DNA of 5,994 bases from Pseudomonadota bacterium (GTDB lineage: Bacteria > Pseudomonadota > Gammaproteobacteria > Burkholderiales > Ferrovaceae), in the NCBI GenBank assembly GCA_021828575.1, contig JAJZEL010000089.1:1-5994 (forward strand), read 5' to 3'. This document shows positions 1 through 5,582 of this stretch, one piece after another (the stretch's first letter is position 1; each line of letters starts with the position of its first letter). The notes beneath the pieces are model-generated. The model saw only the letters and a list, made by a program, of their open reading frames with translations, was not told the DNA's origin and did no database searches. The position numbers were made by a program, and so were the translations under genes.

Positions 1-898
1 CTTCCAGGAGGATCGTCACCTCCTTGTCGAAGGCTTCGGGATGCTCGTGGTAAACACTCAATAGCGCATAAGGTTTTCCACCCCTCTGGATAGGGAAGCT
101 GCCACTGGAATTCCATCCATATCTTGCAGCACGCTCATGCCAGGGACGGGTGATGTCCTGGTGCAGGTAATCTGCAACGATGACGTTGCGGTTTTCGCGA
201 AATGCCTGGGCGGCAGGTCCGTTGCCTTCAGGCAGGCTGCTGTCCAGAGGAAGGGTGATGCCCTCCATGTAGCCCTGGTTTTTTCCGTAGACAGCGATGG
301 GACGAAGGTATTGAAAGTCGTCATTGGCACGACTGACGGCAGCCAGGGTCATGTCTCCGAAATCCACGGCCATTCGGCACACCAGAGGGAACAGCTGGGG
401 TTCTTCTTCCATGCGTACAATGGCTTGATTGACTTCGCTCAAGGCACGATAAAGTTTCCCCAGGCGAATGATTCGTGCCTCGGCATCCTTACGTTGCGTG
501 ATGTCACGCACCAATGCGCAGTTGTACTCCTGACCCTCGAATTCAAAGAAATTGGCCACGATCTCCGTGGGAAACTCGTTCCCATTCCGATGTCGGTGCC
601 TGGATTCGAATCGGAGCACCTTGTGTTTTTTTAGGTCAGCCCAATGAGAGTCCCACAGGTCGAAATCGAATGCGGCATCCACATCCTTTACGGACAGCTG
701 GCGCATTTCTTCCAAGGTGTAGCCCAGTTTCTGGCAAGCTGTGCGATTGGCATCCAGGATCTGCCCCATCGGGTCGATCCAGAACATTTCCTCGTCAGCC
801 AGTTCCAGCCCGATCAGCTTGAAACGCAGGTCACGATCTTCTTTTTGACGTTTGGGGGAAATCCCGAATATTTTATTCAGCAGTTGATTCAACGCCAT
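1..898 (-). CDS. PAS-GAF signalling protein, N-terminal part (runs off the left edge)
   Basis: Reading the minus strand from an ATG at 898-896 gives 299 uninterrupted residues up to the window edge, so the 3' part of the gene is missing. After a short leader, residues about 30-136 form a PAS domain: F-W-I-D-P-M-G-Q-I-L-D-A-N, then G-Y-T-L-E-E-M, then the closing R-D-I-T-Q-R-K. Residues 145-160 are the helix L-Y-R-A-L-S-E-V-N-Q-A-I, which typically leads into a GAF domain; that domain fills the rest (E-G-N-G-P-A-A-Q-A-F-R near 224-234). No membrane segment is visible, so a cytoplasmic sensor is likely. In Proteobacteria this PAS-GAF arrangement is often followed by GGDEF/EAL (cyclic di-GMP turnover) or histidine kinase domains, but the output domain is not in view. 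The ribosome site is weak (GGAA about 10 bases upstream). In-frame ATGs at 958 and 967 are disfavoured because they lie in or beyond the candidate -10 box. Confidence 0.85.
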   Translation of the reverse strand, partial: MALNQLLNKIFGISPKRQKEDRDLRFKLIGLELADEEMFWIDPMGQILDANRTACQKLGYTLEEMRQLSVKDVDAAFDFDLWDSHWADLKKHKVLRFESRHRHRNGNEFPTEIVANFFEFEGQEYNCALVRDITQRKDAEARIIRLGKLYRALSEVNQAIVRMEEEPQLFPLVCRMAVDFGDMTLAAVSRANDDFQYLRPIAVYGKNQGYMEGITLPLDSSLPEGNGPAAQAFRENRNVIVADYLHQDITRPWHERAARYGWNSSGSFPIQRGGKPYALLSVYHEHPEAFDKEVTILLE

Positions 899-956
899 GA
901 CAGGATGTTCCAAGCAGGGGGTGAACTGTAAATGGTCATACGCTCGTGTCCAGTGC

Positions 957-964
957 ATTATAGT
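957..964. promoter_or_regulatory. Overlapping divergent -10 boxes
   Basis: On the minus strand, 962-957 reads TATAAT, a perfect -10 hexamer, placed to serve the PAS-GAF gene with a leader of about 50 bases. On the plus strand, 959-964 reads TATAGT (five of six), placed to serve the patatin gene with a leader of about 28 bases. No good -35 hexamer is seen at 16-18 bases for either direction, so the call rests on the -10 matches and position between divergent genes. If both are real, the two polymerases compete for the same DNA. Confidence 0.4.
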
Positions 965-998
965 CATATTCGTTGAAATGGAATCCGGGGTTTTCGTG

Positions 999-1859
999 AT
1001 GAGTTTTTTTGGCAGGTTCAAGAAAACCGCGCTCATTCAGGAGGCAACACTCGAGTTGCCATCCCGGCTCAGGGTAGGATTGGCGCTGGGCGGAGGAGCA
1101 GCACGCGGTTGGGCACATGTGGGTGTCATTCGTGCCCTAAGTGAAAAAGGCATTCATCCTGACCTGGTGTGTGGCACGTCTATCGGGGCGCTGGTGGGGG
1201 CGGTGCTGGCTGCGGGAGAAATGGACCGGTTTGAGCGCTGGCTGCTCGACATGGGTGTCAAACAGGTGTTTTCTTTGCTGGATGTGACGCTGAATGGGGG
1301 AATGCTCAAGGGTGAGCGGCTGATGGAGCATTTTCGCTTGAATTTCGTGGATCGTCCCATTCAGGATTTGTCATTGCCTTATGGTGCCGTGGCCACATCG
1401 CTTCACTCTGGGGTCGAAATCTGGCTGCGTGAAGGATCCACAGTGGAGGCGGTGCGTGCTTCCATTGCCATGCCAGGCCTGTTGACGCCTGTTCAGCGAC
1501 TTGGGGATACGCTGGTGGATGGAGGTCTGGTGAATCCGATACCCGTTTCTCTGGCGCGGGCCATGGGGGCCGAGTTTGTCATTGCCGTGGATCTGAGTGC
1601 CGACATGTTTGCGAATCATCGCCAGAAAAATGGAGGGCAGGCCCGTCCTTCTCTGAGGGAGGTGCTGGCGGGTAGCATCAACGTCATGCAGGTGCGCATT
1701 GCACGCAGCCGCCTGGCAGGTGATCCGCCTGACGTGTTGCTGACTCCCAAAGTGTCCACTCTGGGATTCTTCGATTTTCATCGTGCGGCTGAAGCTATCG
1801 AGATTGGACGTCGATGTGTGGAGGACAGCCTGCCCTTCCTGGAAGGTTTGAGCGCCTAG
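999..1859 (+). CDS. Patatin-like phospholipase, RssA-like
   Basis: A 286-residue protein of the bacterial patatin family, close in size to E. coli RssA (about 300 residues). These are lipid acyl hydrolases using a Ser-Asp dyad. The glycine-rich oxyanion segment G-G-G-A-A-R-G is at residues 31-37, the nucleophile elbow G-T-S-I-G at 59-63 (Ser61), and the second catalytic residue in D-G-G at 174-176 (Asp174), followed by L-V-N-P-I-P. All key residues are present, so it should be active. There is no signal peptide, suggesting a cytoplasmic or membrane-associated enzyme; the physiological substrate is unknown. The ATG at 999 is chosen because GGGG lies about nine bases upstream and the family fold starts shortly after. 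GTG at 996 and ATG at 978 are possible alternatives. It is divergent from the PAS-GAF gene and its stop overlaps that of the convergent membrane protein gene. Confidence 0.9.
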   Translation: MSFFGRFKKTALIQEATLELPSRLRVGLALGGGAARGWAHVGVIRALSEKGIHPDLVCGTSIGALVGAVLAAGEMDRFERWLLDMGVKQVFSLLDVTLNGGMLKGERLMEHFRLNFVDRPIQDLSLPYGAVATSLHSGVEIWLREGSTVEAVRASIAMPGLLTPVQRLGDTLVDGGLVNPIPVSLARAMGAEFVIAVDLSADMFANHRQKNGGQARPSLREVLAGSINVMQVRIARSRLAGDPPDVLLTPKVSTLGFFDFHRAAEAIEIGRRCVEDSLPFLEGLSA

Positions 1860-2812
1860 CGGGTACCGTCCTCTTCCGAGGTGGGAGGGTAAAGGGACTG
1901 GTAGAGAAGGAAGCTCAATCCCAGCAACAGTGTTCCCGCACCCACGGCAACAGGCAACATGAAGGTTGCCGGGCCCATGACAAAGGGTAACAGGCTGACG
2001 GCCGCTGCAGGGGGGACATATACCCTGAACAACCGGCAAATCAGAAGGGCCAGCGCCACAGCCAGCATGGCGGCGAGCGGCCCATTGCCCCAAGCCTGGT
2101 GAACGATGACACCCCCTGCGGCTGACAGCGCACAGACCACTGGCAGGATCAGGGGCTTTCTGGCCCAGGGGCAGGCATGCGAGTGGGCAAACATTTCATA
2201 GCTGATGACCACGAGCGGAGGGAACAGGATGAAACGCAGTCCGGTCAGTTCCACCAGACCAACCGAGGCCATCAGAAATACCAGGTAGAACCCTGCCCAG
2301 GCGTACATGGGAACCTGAGTCGGCGTGATAGTGGGTTCTCCGGAGGGCTGCGCCCTGTTTGCCAGAGTACGACGATAAGGAATCAGGCAGGTGACCAGCA
2401 TGGCTGTGCCCACTAGCGTGGCGGCGGGATACCACCAGCTGCCTTCTTTCAGAACCAGGGGAAGCAGGCCTGCGGAGAGGGCGGGTGCAATGGGGGATTT
2501 CAGGACACGGATGATGACAAATGAGCTGGCGACGGACAGCAGGACGGAAGGCAATCCGTAGGCGGCATGTTGTTCGATGAGGATGCCGACAATGGCAGTC
2601 AAGGTGGGGGTGACCACAAGCATCAGGGGAGCTCTGGCCCACGCGCCCTGGGGTCGGCTGAAAACACCGTAGGCCAGGGCAGCCAGTTCAGGGAAAAGTA
2701 TGAGCGCCAGACCGGTCAGGTCTGCCAGCTTGGCCACCCAGGCAATATAAGCGAGCGTTGCCGCTTCCCCGAGTAGCAGCCAGGTCAGGAAAGAATCAAA
2801 CATGAATTTCAC
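1856..2812 (-). CDS. Multi-pass membrane protein with two HPP-like repeats
   Basis: A 318-residue very hydrophobic protein, probably in the inner membrane, with about eight to ten membrane segments. It consists of two related halves. Residues about 32-146 and 189-305 each start with L-T-G-L-x-x-I-L-F-P, continue to W-A-R-x-P-L and a glycine/alanine-rich helix, and end with a proline-containing loop before L-L-P-[LF]-V. The second half, with F-R-V-Y-V-P-P-A-A-A-V-S-L-L-P, resembles the HPP membrane family, where a His-Pro-Pro loop precedes Ala-Thr-Ala-Leu-Leu-Pro. The His is Tyr-Val here, and the first half has S-P-I-A-P instead. HPP proteins have been linked to transport (nitrite in plastids and cyanobacteria), but I cannot assign a substrate. 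The start is GTG at 2812, because GAGGAA sits eight bases upstream of it; the ATG at 2803 would be too far. A hydrophilic linker (about 147-168) joins the halves. Confidence 0.75.
   Translation of the reverse strand: MKFMFDSFLTWLLLGEAATLAYIAWVAKLADLTGLALILFPELAALAYGVFSRPQGAWARAPLMLVVTPTLTAIVGILIEQHAAYGLPSVLLSVASSFVIIRVLKSPIAPALSAGLLPLVLKEGSWWYPAATLVGTAMLVTCLIPYRRTLANRAQPSGEPTITPTQVPMYAWAGFYLVFLMASVGLVELTGLRFILFPPLVVISYEMFAHSHACPWARKPLILPVVCALSAAGGVIVHQAWGNGPLAAMLAVALALLICRLFRVYVPPAAAVSLLPFVMGPATFMLPVAVGAGTLLLGLSFLLYQSLYPPTSEEDGTR
1898..2248 (-). repeat. Second HPP-like repeat of the membrane protein
   Basis: Codes for residues about 189-305. It keeps a Pro-Pro (residues 267-268) at the place of the HPP signature and begins with L-T-G-L-R-F-I-L-F-P-P, matching the first half. 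Confidence 0.55.
2375..2719 (-). repeat. First HPP-like repeat of the membrane protein
   Basis: Codes for residues about 32-146. It shares the L-T-G-L-x-x-I-L-F-P start, the W-A-R-x-P-L centre and the L-L-P-L-V end with the second half of the same protein. This is a protein-level internal duplication; I do not see strong DNA identity, so it is old. It has lost the Pro-Pro of the family signature. Confidence 0.55.
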
Positions 2813-2820
2813 TGCGCAGG

Positions 2821-2826
2821 TTCCTC
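2821..2826 (-). promoter_or_regulatory. Ribosome binding site deciding the GTG start of the membrane protein
   Basis: The minus strand reads GAGGAA here, eight bases before the GTG at 2812 and 17 before the ATG at 2803. This favours the GTG. A possible -10 (TAGAAT, minus strand of 2854-2859) lies upstream, but without a convincing -35. Confidence 0.6.
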
Positions 2827-2927
2827 GGCTTGCAGGGGATCCACTGGGAGCTCATTCTACTGCAATTCACAGGCCGGAGAGACGAGTCGTCATGTTTTGT
2901 AACTTTTAAAACGCGGGTAAATACGCC

Positions 2928-2954
2928 TCAAGCTAGCTGTGAGACGGTCGATAT
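2928..2954 (+). promoter_or_regulatory. Candidate sigma-28 (flagellar) promoter of the chemotaxis receptor
   Basis: TCAA (2928-2931), 15 bases, then GTCGATAT (2947-2954). The sigma-28 (FliA) consensus is TAAA-N15-GCCGATAA, so the match is three of four and six of eight with exact spacing. Chemotaxis receptors are often transcribed by sigma-28. The predicted transcript would start near 2961, which leaves room for a ribosome site before the ATG at 2988. Confidence 0.5.
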
Positions 2955-2987
2955 AGGAATGGTGACGGATTGAGTGCGGATCAAACC

Positions 2988-4607
2988 ATGGACCATCTGG
3001 GCATACGGGGAAAACTGTTTCTGGTATCCGGTATTGGCAGTGCGCTGGTATTGCTGGCGGTGCTCGCAGGCTATGCCGTGTCCTGGAAGAGTATCCATTC
3101 CTTTGAAACCCACATTCAGGTTGACGCTGCGCAGGAACGGGCTGTTCGCATCCTGCAGGTGGATTTCAAGAAACAGGTGCAGGAATGGAAGGACACCCTG
3201 TTGAGGGGCAGTGACCCGGATTCACTGGACAAATATTGGACCAACTTCCAGAAAGAGGAAGCTCAGGTGCATGAACATGGCCTGACCCTGGCCAACCAGT
3301 TGGAGCCCGGGCCGGCCCGTGACAAGGTGGAAGCTTTCATCAAGGCGCATGGAGTGATGGGTATTGCCTACCGTCAGGGATTCCAGGCTTTCAAGGACGG
3401 TGGTTTTGACAGCAAGGCGGGGGATGCCGCTGTGAAAGGCATGGACCGTGAGCCCACTGAACTGCTGACAGCGGCAGCAGAAATGATCGTCAGGCAGACC
3501 GACCAATCTGCCAGCGAGGCGGCTGCCTTTGCACGGCAGGGATTGATGGGAAGCCTCGCTGGGTTGGTGGTAGCATTGGCGCTGGCTTTCATGGTGTACG
3601 CTTGGCTCATACGGCGCTATATCCTGGATCCGACACATCGTTTGCGAGATGATCTGTCCCGTCTGGCTAAGGGGGATTTCACGGTGCCTGTGGTTTGCTC
3701 ATCCCGGGACGAGATGGGTGAATTGTCCACAAATGCAGAGCGGGTCAGGGAATCTCTCAGGGACATGGTGGCGGACATTCACCAGTTCGTCATGGGCCTG
3801 TCCAGTCAATCCGAACTGGTGACCGTTTCGGCGCAGCGAATCACAGAGTCCTCGGCGCTGCAGAATGAAGCAGCAGGGATTGCGGCGGAAGCCATGACGC
3901 GCATGACTGGCCACATTCACCAGATGGGCGAGCAGGCGGATCAGGCTCGTGGATTGGCCACGGAAAGTGCACGGCAATCTGCAGAAGGCAAGGAACGCGC
4001 CAATTCTCTCTCATCGGAAATGGGTGGGATGGAAGACACGTTTCGCGCAATCGAGATAGCCATATCCAGTCTGATAGGTAGTACCCAGTCAGTCAGTCAG
4101 ATGACCAACCAAGTGAAAGACATTGCTGATCAGACCAACTTGCTGGCCCTGAATGCTGCCATTGAAGCTGCACGGGCCGGAGAACAGGGCAGGGGGTTTG
4201 CCGTGGTGGCGGATGAGGTGCGCAAGTTGGCGGAAAAGTCTGGACGTTATGCCGGAGAGATTGAGACGGCCATGACGACGCTGGCGGAGCATTCTGCTGT
4301 GGTAGAAACAGCCATCGTGAAAGGCAAGGATTCCCTTGAGGGCAGTCGCCAGTTGCTTGGACAGGTCAATGCGGCCCTGTCCAGCGCCCGGAATGTGACG
4401 GTCGAAACCAGTGAGTCCGTGAACCAGATCAGTGAAATTGCCGGTGACCTGAAAACCCTCAATGAAGGGGTAGCCTCAGGTGTGGAGGACATTGCGCGCA
4501 TGAGCCAGGACAACAGCCGGGAAACGGAACAGGCCACACAGGCCATCCAGCAGTTGCATGATCTTGCCGACCGTCTGAAGGAACAGGTGTCACGCTTCAG
4601 GACGTGA
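2988..4607 (+). CDS. Methyl-accepting chemotaxis protein
   Basis: A 539-residue transmembrane chemoreceptor that would signal through CheW-CheA to the flagellar motor. The first membrane helix is at about 10-31, a periplasmic, mostly helical sensor region at 32-184, the second membrane helix at 185-206, HAMP at 207-259, and a long helical signalling domain follows. Its hairpin tip (about 377-414) is the classical one: D-I-A-D-Q-T-N-L-L-A-L-N-A-A-I-E-A-A-R-A, then G-R-G-F-A-V-V-A-D-E-V-R-K-L-A. The C terminus (V-S-R-F-R-T) lacks the NWETF-type CheR-tethering pentapeptide. The sensor region shows no motif I can name, so the ligand is unknown. The ATG at 2988 is preferred: GCGGA lies seven bases upstream and the protein then starts in the usual way (M-D-H-L-G-I-R-G-K-L). 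An in-frame TTG at 2970 would add six residues but leave almost no leader after the candidate sigma-28 promoter. Confidence 0.93.
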   Translation: MDHLGIRGKLFLVSGIGSALVLLAVLAGYAVSWKSIHSFETHIQVDAAQERAVRILQVDFKKQVQEWKDTLLRGSDPDSLDKYWTNFQKEEAQVHEHGLTLANQLEPGPARDKVEAFIKAHGVMGIAYRQGFQAFKDGGFDSKAGDAAVKGMDREPTELLTAAAEMIVRQTDQSASEAAAFARQGLMGSLAGLVVALALAFMVYAWLIRRYILDPTHRLRDDLSRLAKGDFTVPVVCSSRDEMGELSTNAERVRESLRDMVADIHQFVMGLSSQSELVTVSAQRITESSALQNEAAGIAAEAMTRMTGHIHQMGEQADQARGLATESARQSAEGKERANSLSSEMGGMEDTFRAIEIAISSLIGSTQSVSQMTNQVKDIADQTNLLALNAAIEAARAGEQGRGFAVVADEVRKLAEKSGRYAGEIETAMTTLAEHSAVVETAIVKGKDSLEGSRQLLGQVNAALSSARNVTVETSESVNQISEIAGDLKTLNEGVASGVEDIARMSQDNSRETEQATQAIQQLHDLADRLKEQVSRFRT

Positions 4608-4615
4608 TGTGAGCG

Positions 4616-4624
4616 TGCTACACT
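4616..4624 (+). promoter_or_regulatory. Candidate extended -10 promoter for the redox cluster
   Basis: TGC-TACACT is an extended -10 (TG-N plus four of six hexamer bases). A weak -35, TTCAGG (4596-4601), lies 17 bases upstream inside the end of the receptor gene. It would allow the cytochrome-thioredoxin-OsmC genes to be transcribed apart from the receptor. No terminator is visible in the 54-base gap, so read-through is also possible. Confidence 0.35.
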
Positions 4625-4650
4625 GACCGTCCCCCTGTGCTTCAATTTTC

Positions 4651-4658
4651 GAGGAGGT
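4651..4658 (+). promoter_or_regulatory. Strong ribosome binding site
   Basis: GAGGAGGT is nearly the full anti-Shine-Dalgarno complement, with a short spacing of three to four bases to the ATG at 4662. It is the strongest such site in the window. Confidence 0.75.
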
Positions 4659-4661
4659 GTC

Positions 4662-5114
4662 ATGAATATCCGTCATCTGGTTTGTTCCCTCACTTTGAAT
4701 GGCATTGCCCTGGCGGGGCTGATTGCAGTGGCCACTCCAGCTTTTTCCGCATCCGTCGCGGATCCCGATTTGCTCAAGGTCATTGCCCATGGCAAGGATC
4801 TGTTCCAGCACAATACCTTTCAGGGCAATGGTCGAGTCTGCGAAACCGGCCATGTAAATGATGGCGAATCCGCAGGACATTTGCCCAATGGAAAACCCAT
4901 TCCCAGTTTGGCCAATGCGGCGGCTGTATTCCCCAGGTTCAACAAACGACATGGCAAGGTGGTGACCCTGAACGATCAGATACAGAATTGCATCGGTGGG
5001 GCACTGGAAGGTCAGGCACCTGACCAGGGCAGTGACGACCTGACGGCTCTGGTGACCTATGTCACTTCCCTGTCTCAGGGAAAGACCATCGACATGGGGG
5101 GGAAACCCCAGTGA
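4662..5114 (+). CDS. Exported c-type cytochrome-like protein with altered haem motif (CETGH)
   Basis: A 150-residue protein. Residues 1-30 are a signal peptide (basic start, hydrophobic core, cleavage near A-F-S-A), so the mature protein would be periplasmic, about 120 residues. The rest looks like a single-domain cytochrome c: G-R-V-C-E-T-G-H at 57-64, then G-H-L-P-N-G-K, P-S-L-A-N-A-A-A-V-F-P, V-T-L-N-D-Q-I-Q-N-C-I-G-G-A-L-E-G and a C-terminal helix ending before I-D-M-G-G. A covalent haem site would be C-x-x-C-H; here Cys60 and His64 are present but the second Cys is Gly63 (GGC at 4848-4850, one base from TGC). It may bind haem by one thioether, have lost haem, or the base may be an error. 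Cys110 and Met145 are also notable (Met145 could be a sixth ligand). A strong ribosome site, GAGGAGGT (4651-4658), precedes the ATG. The stop overlaps the thioredoxin start by four bases. Confidence 0.75.
   Translation: MNIRHLVCSLTLNGIALAGLIAVATPAFSASVADPDLLKVIAHGKDLFQHNTFQGNGRVCETGHVNDGESAGHLPNGKPIPSLANAAAVFPRFNKRHGKVVTLNDQIQNCIGGALEGQAPDQGSDDLTALVTYVTSLSQGKTIDMGGKPQ
5095..5110 (+). promoter_or_regulatory. G-rich ribosome site of trxC in a possible hairpin
   Basis: T, seven G, AAA, CCCC, A directly before the GTG start. The G run would be the ribosome site, but it can pair with the CCCC that follows (GGGG-AAA-CCCC, or TGGGG with CCCCA around a six-base loop). Ribosomes finishing the upstream gene would open it, consistent with coupled translation. 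Confidence 0.4.
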
Positions 5115-5554
5115 TTCAATTGAGTTGTCCGCATTGCCATACGGCAAACCGCATTCCGGAAGAACGCCTGGCTGATCATCCGGTCTGTGGTTCCTGCAAG
5201 CAGCCATTGCTGGATGCGGTCTATGCCATGGATGCATCCATGTTGTCTCAGGCGCTGGGGCAATCGACATTACCAGTCATCGTGGACTTCTGGGCCCCTT
5301 GGTGTGCGCCCTGTCGCAGTTTCGCTCCCACATTTGCTGCTGCGGCCCACCGCCATGGTGGAAAGTTGTTTTTTGTCAAAGTAGACACCGAAGCAGAACA
5401 AGCAGTCGGGGCCCGGTTTCAGATCCGCTCCATTCCTACTCTGGCCGTTTTTCAGGGGGGGGAGGAGCTGGGTCGGGTTTCAGGGGCCTTGCCCCCTGTC
5501 CAGTTGGAAAGCCTGATTGGCAATATCCTCCAGCACACGGAAAAACAGGCCTGA
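5111..5554 (+). CDS. trxC: Thioredoxin 2 with N-terminal zinc-binding motif
   Basis: A 147-residue cytoplasmic disulfide reductase of the TrxC type (E. coli TrxC is 139). The N-terminal zinc ribbon is complete: C-P-H-C at 6-9 and C-G-S-C at 26-29. The thioredoxin fold follows, with V-D-F-W-A-P-W-C-A-P-C at 58-68 (redox Cys65 and Cys68) and the cis-proline in R-S-I-P-T (Pro109). The active site is WCAPC rather than the common WCGPC. In E. coli TrxC is induced by oxidative stress and is fed by thioredoxin reductase. The GTG at 5111 is chosen because the first zinc cysteines lie only five residues on. It forms a GTGA overlap with the cytochrome-like gene, which implies translational coupling. 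A run of eight G (5455-5462) lies within the coding sequence but the frame is intact. Confidence 0.93.
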   Translation: MIQLSCPHCHTANRIPEERLADHPVCGSCKQPLLDAVYAMDASMLSQALGQSTLPVIVDFWAPWCAPCRSFAPTFAAAAHRHGGKLFFVKVDTEAEQAVGARFQIRSIPTLAVFQGGEELGRVSGALPPVQLESLIGNILQHTEKQA

Positions 5555-5582
5555 GAGGTGGCGGATATGGGATCAGCCTTTT

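Noticed and set aside
137..634. Plus-strand open frame of 165 codons
   Set aside because: It lies over the minus-strand PAS-GAF gene, whose translation is clearly domain-like; the plus-strand product resembles nothing and is antisense shadow.
1834..1846. Inverted repeat CCTTCC-T-GGAAGG as a terminator
   Set aside because: It has a one-base loop, lies inside the patatin coding sequence and is not followed by a T run.
1371..2093. Minus-strand open frame of 240 codons
   Set aside because: It straddles the ends of the patatin and membrane protein genes in a wrong frame; its translation is Cys, His, Arg and Gln rich without a domain.
2970..2987. TTG at 2970 as start of the receptor
   Set aside because: It is in frame but leaves almost no leader after the candidate promoter; the ATG at 2988 has a better-placed ribosome site and gives a usual receptor N terminus.
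4590..5270. Minus-strand open frame of 226 codons
   Set aside because: It is antisense to the cytochrome-like and thioredoxin genes, which have clear motifs and ribosome sites; no recognisable product.
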